Shown here piece by piece: positions 1-6,946 of a stretch of DNA of 21,562 nucleotides (positions within the stretch are counted from its first letter, which is position 1; every line of letters starts with the position of its first letter). Made by a program: the position numbers and the translations under genes. The notes beneath the pieces are model-generated. The model did no database searches and was not told the origin of the DNA. It saw only the letters and a program-made list of their open reading frames with translations. The stretch comes from Anaerolineales bacterium (GTDB lineage: Bacteria; Chloroflexota; Anaerolineae; Anaerolineales; UBA6663), in contig JAEURL010000475.1 in assembly GCA_016789165.1 (NCBI GenBank), positions 1 to 21,562 of the forward strand, in the 5' to 3' direction.

Positions 1-1
1 C

Positions 2-520
2 CCGGTGGCCGAGGCCGCCAAGGGCGAGCGCCTGCTGATCGGCGTGTGCGAGGACAAGAATTACCGGACGATTGTGGCCGCGGCCATGGCCAACGGCCAC
101 CTGGTCAGCTCCAAGACGCCCATGGACGTCAACCTGGCCAAGCAGCTGATCATCCTGATTCATGACATGGGCATGCCGCTGGACCGCATCCTGATGGACC
201 CGACCACCGGCGCGCTCGGCTATGGCATCGAGTACGGTTACTCGGTGATGGAACGCCTGCGCCTGGCGGCCCTGCAGGGCGACAGCATGACCCAGCAGCC
301 CATGATCGTCACGCCGGGCGAGGAAGCCTGGAAGGCCAAGGAGGCCAAGGTGGGCGAGGGCGTGCCGGCCGCCTGGGGCGATTGGGGCCGGCGGGCCGTG
401 AATTGGGAAACCCTGACCGCCAGCGCCCTGCTCCAATCCGGGGCCGACCTCGTCGTCCTGCGCCACCCGGAATCGCTGGCCAGGCTCAAGACCCAGCTCG
501 CGGGCCTGATGCAGGCCTGA
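2..520 (+). CDS. acsD: CODH/ACS corrinoid iron-sulfur protein small (delta) subunit, 3' part
   Basis: This is the C-terminal 172 residues of a gene that begins before the window; the frame is open from base 2 to TGA at 518-520. AcsD (CdhD) is the small TIM-barrel subunit that pairs with AcsC to form the corrinoid iron-sulfur protein (CoFeSP), which carries the methyl group from methyl-THF to acetyl-CoA synthase in the cytoplasm. Visible family features are the stretch LMDPTTGALGYGIEYGYSVM and, after it, a region with GDSMTQQPMIVTPGEEAW. A GTG at base 5 could be mistaken for a start, but the residues there are mid-barrel, so it is internal. The acsC start follows 15 bases after the stop, behind AGGAGG at 524-529, so the two subunits are surely co-transcribed. 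Identification rests on family recognition plus the adjacent acsC. Confidence 0.9.
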   Translation, partial: PVAEAAKGERLLIGVCEDKNYRTIVAAAMANGHLVSSKTPMDVNLAKQLIILIHDMGMPLDRILMDPTTGALGYGIEYGYSVMERLRLAALQGDSMTQQPMIVTPGEEAWKAKEAKVGEGVPAAWGDWGRRAVNWETLTASALLQSGADLVVLRHPESLARLKTQLAGLMQA

Positions 521-535
521 CCCAGGAGGTGCGCC

Positions 536-1873
536 ATGCCCATGACCGGACTCGAAATCTACAAACTGCTGCCGCAGACGAACTGCAAGGAATGCGGGCT
601 GCCCACCTGCCTGGCCTTTGCCATGAAGCTGGCCTCCAAAGGGGCCGAGCTGAAGCAGTGCCCGTATGTCAGCGAGGCCTCCAAGGCCAAGCTGGAGGCC
701 GCCTCCGCCCCGCCCATCCGCTTGGTGACCGTGGCCGGCGACGGCCACAAGGCGACGGCCGGCAATGAGACTGTGCTTTTCCGGCACGAGAAGACCTTCT
801 ACCACAAGCCGGGCCTGTTCATCCGCGTCAAAGACACGGACGCCGCGCTGGCGGACAAGGTCAAAGAGGCCGACGCCTACGTCGTGGACTACGTCGGCAT
901 CAAACTGAGCGTAGACGGCTTTGCGCTGGAGGCCGCCTCCGGCGACGCGGCGGCTTTCGCGGCCGCGGTGAGCGCCGCGCGCGCCGCCAGCCAGAGGCCG
1001 TTCATCCTGATCGCCTCCGACCCGGCGGTCATGGAAGCCGGCCTGAAGGCGGCCGGCGGCCAGCCGTTGCTCTACGCCGCGGACGAAGGCAACTGGCCGA
1101 AGCTGGCCGAATTGGCCAAGGCCGCCAAGGCGCCGCTGGCCGTCAGGGCCGCCGGCCTGGACAAGCTGGCCGAGCTGACCGAGAACCTGAAGAAAGCCGG
1201 CCTGGAAGACCTGGTGCTTGACCCCGGCGCGCGCGGCTACGGCGAGTCGCTGGCCGCGCTCACCCAGATCCGGCGCCTGGCGCTGAAGAAGAACTTCCGG
1301 CCGCTGGGCTTCCCGGTCATCACCTTCCCCGGCGAGGCCGCGGGCGCCGATGCTGCGGTGCTGGCCGGCCAGCACATCGCCAAGTACGCGGGCTTCGTCG
1401 TGCTGGAGGCTTTTGACCCGGCCGTGGTCTACCCGCTGCTGACCCTGCGCCAGAACATCTACACCGACCCGCAGAAGCCCATCCAGGTGCAGCCGGGCGT
1501 GTACGAGATCAACAGCCCGGACGCCAACGCGCCCGTGATGGTGACCACCAATTTCTCCATCACCTACTTCGCGGTCAACAACGAAGTGGAGGGCTCGGGC
1601 TGGCCGGCCTGGCTGGTGGTGGCCGACGCCGAAGGGATGAGCGTGCTCACCGCCTGGGCGGCCGGCAAGTTCGACGCCGACCGGATTGCCAAGGCCGTCA
1701 AGGGCGCCAACCTGGAGGGCAAGCTCGGCCACAAGCGCATCATCATCCCCGGCCAGGTGGCTGTGCTTTCCGGCGAACTGGAGGAAAGCCTGGCCGGCTG
1801 GCAGATCATGGTTGGTCCGAAAGAGGCCGTGGACATCCCGGCTTACTTGAAGACCATGTGGCAGAAAGTTTAA
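536..1873 (+). CDS. acsC: CODH/ACS corrinoid iron-sulfur protein large (gamma) subunit
   Basis: The 445-residue product matches the usual AcsC/CdhE length. It is the large CoFeSP subunit, which holds the [4Fe-4S] cluster used for reductive activation and binds the corrinoid that accepts the methyl group from AcsE. The N-terminal cluster motif is directly visible: C17-X2-C20-X4-C25-X16-C42 in the context TNCKECGLPTC. A TIM-barrel middle follows, and the C-terminal third (from about residue 320, with TTNFSITYFAVNNEVEG) corresponds to the corrinoid-binding domain. The ATG at 536 sits 6 bases after AGGAGG. An in-frame ATG two codons later is possible, but the spacing favours 536. The gene is followed by a 49-base gap containing a 15-bp perfect hairpin, which separates it from the deazaflavin-type gene. 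Confidence 0.95.
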   Translation: MPMTGLEIYKLLPQTNCKECGLPTCLAFAMKLASKGAELKQCPYVSEASKAKLEAASAPPIRLVTVAGDGHKATAGNETVLFRHEKTFYHKPGLFIRVKDTDAALADKVKEADAYVVDYVGIKLSVDGFALEAASGDAAAFAAAVSAARAASQRPFILIASDPAVMEAGLKAAGGQPLLYAADEGNWPKLAELAKAAKAPLAVRAAGLDKLAELTENLKKAGLEDLVLDPGARGYGESLAALTQIRRLALKKNFRPLGFPVITFPGEAAGADAAVLAGQHIAKYAGFVVLEAFDPAVVYPLLTLRQNIYTDPQKPIQVQPGVYEINSPDANAPVMVTTNFSITYFAVNNEVEGSGWPAWLVVADAEGMSVLTAWAAGKFDADRIAKAVKGANLEGKLGHKRIIIPGQVAVLSGELEESLAGWQIMVGPKEAVDIPAYLKTMWQKV

Positions 1874-1880
1874 CGTTCGC

Positions 1881-1915
1881 AGTCAGGGATTAGGGCCTGT
1901 CCCTAATCCCTGACT
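1881..1915 (+). other. Perfect 15-bp stem-loop between acsC and the deazaflavin-type gene
   Basis: Bases 1881-1895 (AGTCAGGGATTAGGG) are perfectly complementary to 1901-1915, with a 5-base loop CCTGT. No T-run follows, so it is not a canonical intrinsic terminator. It ends 7 bases before the next start codon and occupies the place where a ribosome binding site would be expected. It could damp read-through, stabilise the upstream acsDC mRNA 3' end, or limit translation of the next gene. The hairpin is seen directly; the role is inference. Confidence 0.8.
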
Positions 1916-1922
1916 CGGCCAA

Positions 1923-2525
1923 ATGCCTATGTCTACCCTTACTCCGGAGATCGAGCACACCCTGCGGCAGGGCTTCAAACGTTTCAATCCCTTCATGGTG
2001 GCGTTTTTCCGGCTGGGGCTGGGGCCGCTGATCAATGCCTGGCCGGATGTGGGCGGCCGGATCCTGGTGCTCACCCACACCGGCCGCAAGACCGGCCAGC
2101 CCCGGCGCACGCCTGTCAATTACGCCGTCGTGCAGAACGACCTGTACATCACGGCCGGCTTCGGCGCCGCCGCGGACTGGTATCGCAACATCCTGAAGGA
2201 CCCGCGCGTCGAGGTCTGGCTGCCGGACGGCTGGTGGGCCGGCGTGGCCGAGGACGTCTCGGAGTCGCCGGAGCGCCTGCCCTTGCTGCGGCGGGTGCTG
2301 GTGGCCAGCGGCTTTGCGGCTTACGCGGCCGGCGTCGATCCGCGCGCTTTCGATGACGAGCGGCTCCAGGCCGTCACCGCCAGCTACCGCCTGGTTCGCA
2401 TCCGGCGGGCAGAAGCGCGCACCGGCTCCGGCGGCCCCGGCGAGCTGAGCTGGGTTTGGCCGCTGGCGGCCATGGGGCTGCTCCCGCTGGCCTTGCGCGG
2501 CCTGTGGCCCCGCCGCCGCGCCTGA
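1923..2525 (+). CDS. F420/deazaflavin-dependent nitroreductase-family protein (DUF385/Ddn-like) with C-terminal membrane tail
   Basis: The 200-residue protein belongs to the deazaflavin-dependent nitroreductase family, split-barrel proteins that bind F420 or a related flavin. The family signature is LTHTGRKTGQPRRTPVNY at about residues 50-67, followed by DWYRNILKDPRVEV near residue 80. Family members reduce or use F420 on varied substrates, so the substrate here is unknown. Unusually, the last 25 residues are a hydrophobic stretch (WVWPLAAMGLLPLALRGLW) ending in PRRRA, resembling a C-terminal membrane anchor after a Gly/Pro-rich linker. No convincing ribosome binding site precedes the ATG at 1923; an ATG at 1929 is an alternative. 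It interrupts acsC and the RACo gene, which suggests an acquired passenger rather than a core WL component. Confidence 0.85.
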   Translation: MPMSTLTPEIEHTLRQGFKRFNPFMVAFFRLGLGPLINAWPDVGGRILVLTHTGRKTGQPRRTPVNYAVVQNDLYITAGFGAAADWYRNILKDPRVEVWLPDGWWAGVAEDVSESPERLPLLRRVLVASGFAAYAAGVDPRAFDDERLQAVTASYRLVRIRRAEARTGSGGPGELSWVWPLAAMGLLPLALRGLWPRRRA

Positions 2526-2556
2526 TCCCTGTCTCACTGTCGACGGTCCACTGTTC

Positions 2557-4515
2557 ATGGCCCTCCATACTGTCACCTTCCAACCCGGCGGCCAGACCGC
2601 CTCCGTGGCCACCGGCACCTTGCTCACCGAAGCCGTGCGCCAGGCCGGCCTGGATATCGGCCAGCCCTGCGGCGGCCAGGGGCGCTGCGGGCGCTGCGCC
2701 GTGATTGTGGCCAACGGCCAGGTTCGCCGGCGCTCGGCCATCCGCCTCTCGGCCGCCGACCTGGAGGCCGGCTACGCCCTGGCTTGCCAGACCGTGGTCG
2801 AGGGCGAGGCCGTGGTCCGTCTGCTGGAGACCGAGCAGGTGGAACACCGCCTGGTGACGGACAAGGCCGCCCGCAAGGTGGCCGCGCCCTTCGCCTATGA
2901 TCCGGCCCAACATCAGACGGTGCGCGCCTTCCCGCTGGTTCTGGATGCGCCGACTTTGTCCGACAGCGTGGACGACCTGGCGCGCCTGGAGCGCGGCTTG
3001 GCCGCCCACGGCGTCCGCGGCTTGGAGGTCGCCCTGCCGCTGCTGCGCACGCTCGGCCAGCGCCTGCGCGAGGCTGATTGGCAGGTGACGGCCATCGTCG
3101 AGACCGATACCTGGCGCCGGCCGGACGGCCCGCCGCGCCTGATCGAGCTGCTGCCCGGCGCCGGCGGCCATCACCGGCCGTACGGCCTGGCCATCGATAT
3201 CGGCACCACCACGGTCACGGTCTATCTGGTCGATCTGGCCTCCGGCGAGGCGCTGGATCAGGCGGCCGAGTACAACGGCCAGATCGCGCGCGGCGAAGAC
3301 GTCATCTCGCGCATCATCTACGCCGGCAAGGGCGGCTCGCCCTCCGCGCCGGCCGGCCTGGCCGAGCTGCGTGAATTGGTCCTGGCCACCAGCAACGCCC
3401 TGATCGCGCGCCTGACGGAGCGCAACGACGTCAGCGCGCAACACATCTACAAAGCCACGGTGGCCGGCAACCCCACCATGCTGCACCTCTTCCTGGGCCT
3501 GCCGCCGGGCGCCATCCGCCTGAGCCCCTACATCCCCACCGTCAACCTGCCGCAGCCCATCACCGCGGCCGAGGCCGGCCTGGCCATCCATCCCCATGCC
3601 GCCGTAGACCCGCTGCCCGGTGTGGCCTCCTACGTCGGCGCCGATATCACCGCCGGCGTGCTGGCTGCCGGCCTGGCGGAGGCCGAGCCGCTGACGCTCT
3701 TCATCGACGTCGGCACCAACGGCGAGATTGTGCTGGGCAATCGCGAGTGGCTGATGACCTGCGCGTGCTCGGCCGGCCCCGCCTTTGAAGGCGCCGGCGT
3801 GGTCTCCGGCATGCGCGCCACGCGCGGCGCCATCGAGGAGGTCTGGATCAACAGCCAGACCTACGAGCCCACTTATCGCGTCATTGGCGGCGGCCCGCCG
3901 CGCGGCCTGTGCGGCTCCGGGCTGATCTCGCTGCTGGCCGAATTGTTCATCACCGGCGTGGCCGACAAGGGCGGCAACCTGAACGTGGGCCTCAGCCCGC
4001 GGGTGCGCGCCGGCGAGCACGGCCCGGAATACGTGGTGGCCTGGGCCGGCGAGGCCGCGCTGGGCCGCGATATCGTCATCACCAAGGTCGACATCGACAA
4101 CCTGCTGCGCGCCAAGGCCGCGATCTATGCCGGCTTCAATGTGCTGGCCCAGAGCGTGGGCCTGGAGTTGAGCCAGGTGGAACGCCTGCTCATCGGCGGC
4201 TCGTTTGGCAAGTACATCAACGTCGAGAAGGCGGTGCAGATCGGCCTGCTGCCGGATATGGCCTGGGACCGCTTCCAGTTCCTGGGCAATACCGCCGCCA
4301 TGGGGGCCTACCTGGCCTTGCTCTCGCGCGAAGCCCGCGCCGCCGTCCGCGCGGCGGCCGAGAAGATGACCTACCTGGAGCTCTCGGCCGACAACACCTT
4401 CTACGACGCCTTCACCTCGGCGCTGTTCCTGCCCCACACCGACCTGGACCGCTTCCCGAGCGTGGCGGCCCTGGTGGCGGCCGGCCGCGCGCCGCAAACG
4501 GAGACCGCCCCATGA
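2557..4515 (+). CDS. acsV: Reductive activator of corrinoid iron-sulfur protein (RACo, DUF4445/ASKHA family)
   Basis: The 652-residue protein uses ATP hydrolysis to drive one-electron reduction of inactive Co(II)-CoFeSP back to Co(I), keeping the acetyl-CoA pathway turning over. The N-terminal plant-type [2Fe-2S] domain is visible as C38-X5-C44-X2-C47 with C77 as fourth ligand. A linker domain covers about residues 95-200. The ASKHA ATPase domain starts at Y209 with GLAIDIGTTTVTVYLVD (phosphate 1 motif) and continues through LFIDVGTNGEIVLG at about 381-394 and LLIGGSFGKYINVEKA near the C-terminus. Length and order match RACo. It follows the CoFeSP genes, as expected for their reactivase. Its TGA overlaps the next start in ATGA at 4512-4515, indicating translational coupling. 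No clear ribosome binding site precedes ATG 2557, where the short repeat CACTGT...CACTGT lies. Confidence 0.92.
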   Translation: MALHTVTFQPGGQTASVATGTLLTEAVRQAGLDIGQPCGGQGRCGRCAVIVANGQVRRRSAIRLSAADLEAGYALACQTVVEGEAVVRLLETEQVEHRLVTDKAARKVAAPFAYDPAQHQTVRAFPLVLDAPTLSDSVDDLARLERGLAAHGVRGLEVALPLLRTLGQRLREADWQVTAIVETDTWRRPDGPPRLIELLPGAGGHHRPYGLAIDIGTTTVTVYLVDLASGEALDQAAEYNGQIARGEDVISRIIYAGKGGSPSAPAGLAELRELVLATSNALIARLTERNDVSAQHIYKATVAGNPTMLHLFLGLPPGAIRLSPYIPTVNLPQPITAAEAGLAIHPHAAVDPLPGVASYVGADITAGVLAAGLAEAEPLTLFIDVGTNGEIVLGNREWLMTCACSAGPAFEGAGVVSGMRATRGAIEEVWINSQTYEPTYRVIGGGPPRGLCGSGLISLLAELFITGVADKGGNLNVGLSPRVRAGEHGPEYVVAWAGEAALGRDIVITKVDIDNLLRAKAAIYAGFNVLAQSVGLELSQVERLLIGGSFGKYINVEKAVQIGLLPDMAWDRFQFLGNTAAMGAYLALLSREARAAVRAAAEKMTYLELSADNTFYDAFTSALFLPHTDLDRFPSVAALVAAGRAPQTETAP

Positions 4516-5288
4516 CCACCATCGCACTCGCCGGCAAAGGCGGCACCGGTAAGACCACGGTTGCCGCGCTGCTCATCCGCGCCCTTACCCGCCGGCGCCT
4601 CGGCCCGGTGCTGGCCATCGACGCCGACCCGGCCGCCAACCTGAACCTGGCTCTCGGCCTGCCCATGCCCAGCACCGTCGGCGACATTCGCGAGGGGATG
4701 CTGGCCGGGGTGCAGGCCGGCGAGATCGGCACCGGCGTGGCGCGCCGCGACTACCTTCATACCCAGGTGCGCCTGGCGGTGGAGGAGGGCGAGGCCGTGG
4801 ACCTGCTGGTGATGGGCCGGCCGGAGGGGCCGGGCTGCTACTGCGCCTTCAACCACCTGCTGCGCGATGTGGTGGACGGCCTGGGGCATCGCTACGGCTA
4901 TGTGGTGGTGGACAACGAAGCCGGCATGGAGCATCTCAGCCGGCGCACCACCCGCGATGTGGATGTGCTGGTGATCGTCACCGATCCGACGGTGCGCGGG
5001 GTCACGGCCGCGGCCGGCATCGTCAAGCTGGCCCAGGAACTGGATGTGGACGTGCGTCAATCCGTGCTGGTGGTGAACCGCGTTCTGGGCGAGCTGCCGC
5101 CGGTTATCCGCCAGGCGGCCGAAGGCCTGGGCATTCCGCTGGCCGCGGCCATCCCGGCCGATCCGCGCGTGGGCGAGCTGGACGCCCAGGGGCTGCCGCT
5201 GGTAAACCTGGAGGCCGAGTCGCCGGCGGCGCGCGCCCTCGACGACCTGGCCCAGCAACTTTTCCGGCTGCCGGCGGCCCGGCCCTAA
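4512..5288 (+). CDS. cooC: CooC/AcsF-type P-loop ATPase (CODH/ACS maturation), copy 1
   Basis: The 258-residue product is a MinD/SIMIBI-class ATPase of the CooC group, which helps insert nickel into CODH or ACS using ATP. A deviant Walker A motif GKGGTGKTT opens the protein, followed by AIDADPAANLN (switch region). The metal-binding CXC is C109-Y-C111 in GPGCYCAFN, and VVDNEAGMEHLSRRTT corresponds to the Walker B region conserved in CooC. The start at 4512 is chosen because it overlaps the RACo stop (ATGA) and places the P-loop at the N-terminus; the frame remains open upstream to 3909, but that part is antisense-like low-complexity translation inside RACo. Coupling to RACo raises the possibility that this copy serves corrinoid-protein activation rather than nickel insertion. 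A second, different CooC lies at 13011. Confidence 0.88.
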   Translation: MTTIALAGKGGTGKTTVAALLIRALTRRRLGPVLAIDADPAANLNLALGLPMPSTVGDIREGMLAGVQAGEIGTGVARRDYLHTQVRLAVEEGEAVDLLVMGRPEGPGCYCAFNHLLRDVVDGLGHRYGYVVVDNEAGMEHLSRRTTRDVDVLVIVTDPTVRGVTAAAGIVKLAQELDVDVRQSVLVVNRVLGELPPVIRQAAEGLGIPLAAAIPADPRVGELDAQGLPLVNLEAESPAARALDDLAQQLFRLPAARP

Positions 5289-5319
5289 GCGGCGCGCCGG
5301 TTTTGTCGAGGAGGCTTCC

Positions 5320-5760
5320 ATGACCACTGTCAGGCAGCTGCTGCAGGCCCGCGCCAGCCAGGTGTGGACGACCCGGCCGGACGCCAGCGTCTTCGAGGCC
5401 CTGCAGCTCATGGCCGATAAGGACGTGGGCGCGCTGCCCGTGGTGCAGGGCGTCCGGCTGGTGGGCATCATCTCCGAGCGCGATTACGCGCGCAAAGGCA
5501 TTTTGAAGGGCAAAAGCTCCAAGACCACGTCCGTCAAGGACCTGATGACGGCTGAGGTGGTCACGGTCCGGCCCGAGCATTCGGTGGAGCGCTGCATGGC
5601 GCTCATGTCCCGCCACCGCATCCGACACCTGCCGGTCCTGACGGCCGAGCAGCTGCTGGTGGGCGTGGTGTCGATCCGCGACGTCGTCGGCGCCGTCATC
5701 GAGAACCAGACCGAGACCATCGAGCGCCTGGAGGGCCGGCGCGGCGACGACCTTTACTAA
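5320..5760 (+). CDS. CBS-pair domain protein
   Basis: The 146-residue protein consists almost entirely of two CBS domains, at about residues 8-65 (ending LVGIISERDYARK) and about 73-132 (VKDLMTAEVVTV through LVGVVSIRDVVGAVIE). CBS pairs form a Bateman module that binds adenosine nucleotides such as AMP, ATP or SAM and usually senses energy state. There is no catalytic domain attached, so it would have to act on a partner. The ATG follows GAGGAGG with good spacing, and only 31 bases separate it from the CooC stop, so it belongs to the same transcript as RACo and CooC. A regulatory role toward the ATP-dependent RACo or CooC is plausible but is inference from position only. Confidence 0.88.
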   Translation: MTTVRQLLQARASQVWTTRPDASVFEALQLMADKDVGALPVVQGVRLVGIISERDYARKGILKGKSSKTTSVKDLMTAEVVTVRPEHSVERCMALMSRHRIRHLPVLTAEQLLVGVVSIRDVVGAVIENQTETIERLEGRRGDDLY

Positions 5761-5986
5761 GCGCGCCGGCGTAATTGTTCTGTCTGTCACAAATCATTCG
5801 GCTCGGACAACGGCCGCTGGCCGCGCCCCTGGCCGGAGTGATGTTTGTACCCACCAATCGGGCGATTTGGCACTATGGCATCCCTGGGGCCGGTGTCACC
5901 TTAAGCACGGCGCTGACTGACCCCAACCCTAGCCGCAGCCCAGACCGGCCATCGTCCGCCGACCACCCATTTGCAGGAGGCTTTCC
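5761..5986 (+). promoter_or_regulatory. 226-base non-coding gap before acsE
   Basis: This is the longest gap inside the WL block and has no convincing ORF. It is visibly less biased than the coding sequence, with AT-richer patches such as GTAATTGTTCTGTC near 5771. I could not identify a convincing -35/-10 pair, riboswitch core or terminator. AGGAGG at about 5975-5980 is the acsE ribosome binding site. A promoter for the acsE-to-cooC2 block is the most likely content, inferred from the gap length alone. Confidence 0.35.
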
Positions 5987-6916
5987 ATGCTGCTCATCGG
6001 CGAAAAGATTCACATCATCTCGCCCAAGGTCAAAGAAGCGCTCGCGGCGCGGGACGGCGCCTTTTTCGTGGAGCTGGCCCGCCAGCAGAAGGCGGCCGGC
6101 GCCGACGCGCTGGACCTCAACATCGGCCCGCAGAAGAAGTCCGGCCCGGAAGTGATGGCCTGGCTGGTGGACGTGGTGACCGAGGCCGTGCCGGGCATGA
6201 TGCTGTCGTTCGACACCACCAACCTGGCCGCGATCGAGGCGGGCCTGAAGAAGCTGCCGGCCGGCACCCGCGCCATCATCAACTCCACCTCGGCCGAAGA
6301 AGAGCGCCTGGCCGTGGTGCCGCCCCTGGCCGCGCAGTACAAGGCCAAACTGATTGCCCTGACCATGGCCAAGGAGGGCATTCCTGTCTCGGCTGACGCG
6401 CGCGTGTCCATCGCGCTGGAGAAGCTCATCCCGCGCGCCCAGGAAGTGGGCTTGGCGATGGAAGACCTGATCATTGACCCGCTCGTGCTCACCGTGCACG
6501 GCTGCCAGGAGTACGTGCCGCAGTGCATCGAGGCCGTGCGCATGCTCAAGATGGTGACCGACCCGCCGCCGATGGTGAACGTCGGCCTGTCCAATGTCTC
6601 CAACGCGGTGCCGGCCCCCATGCGCCCGCTGATCAACCGCGTCTACATGGTCATGCTGATGGCCGTGGGCGTGGATGCCGCCATCATCGACCCGCTGGAC
6701 CAGGACCTGATGGATGCTATCCGCATCGTCCAGCAGCGCGACGCCGCGACGCCGCTCGGCGCGCTGTACCTCAAGCTGCACGACGCAGTGGCCGCCGGCG
6801 CCGAGCTGGAGCCCACCGACGTGGATATGGCCGACCCTGCGCAGCTGGAGGTCTGGAAGACGGTCCAGGTCCTGCTTAACAAAGTCATCTACACCGACTC
6901 GTACCTGCGCCTGTAA
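5987..6916 (+). CDS. acsE: 5-methyltetrahydrofolate:corrinoid iron-sulfur protein methyltransferase
   Basis: The enzyme moves the methyl group of methyl-THF to Co(I) of CoFeSP, the link between the methyl branch and acetyl-CoA synthesis. It is a pterin-binding (DHPS-like) TIM barrel. Expected pterin-site residues are visible: D76 in SFDTTN, N99 in IINSTS, D164 in LIIDPLV, and N203 in GLSNVSNAVP, the Asn known to be important for catalysis in the Moorella enzyme. The protein is 309 residues, about 45 longer than the 262-residue Moorella AcsE; the extra part is C-terminal (after about residue 265, ending KVIYTDSYLRL). ATG 5987 is preceded by GCAGGAGG. It stands at the head of the second block of WL genes; the fumarase alpha gene starts 30 bases after its stop. 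Confidence 0.93.
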   Translation: MLLIGEKIHIISPKVKEALAARDGAFFVELARQQKAAGADALDLNIGPQKKSGPEVMAWLVDVVTEAVPGMMLSFDTTNLAAIEAGLKKLPAGTRAIINSTSAEEERLAVVPPLAAQYKAKLIALTMAKEGIPVSADARVSIALEKLIPRAQEVGLAMEDLIIDPLVLTVHGCQEYVPQCIEAVRMLKMVTDPPPMVNVGLSNVSNAVPAPMRPLINRVYMVMLMAVGVDAAIIDPLDQDLMDAIRIVQQRDAATPLGALYLKLHDAVAAGAELEPTDVDMADPAQLEVWKTVQVLLNKVIYTDSYLRL

Positions 6917-6946
6917 AGGCGCGGCGTCCCTTCGCCGGAGACCCGC

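Noticed and set aside
3909..4511. Upstream extension of cooC copy 1 back to 3909
   Set aside because: The extension overlaps the RACo coding region in another frame and translates to Arg/Gly-rich sequence; the P-loop belongs at the N-terminus, and ATG 4512 overlaps the RACo stop.
5271..5304. Possible terminator CCGGCG...CGCCGG followed by TTTT after cooC copy 1
   Set aside because: The stem is only 6 bp with an 18-base loop, the T-run is 4 bases, and the CBS gene follows at once with a good ribosome binding site.
5761..5986. Cobalamin or other riboswitch before acsE
   Set aside because: No B12-box-like core or other recognised riboswitch signature could be found in the gap.
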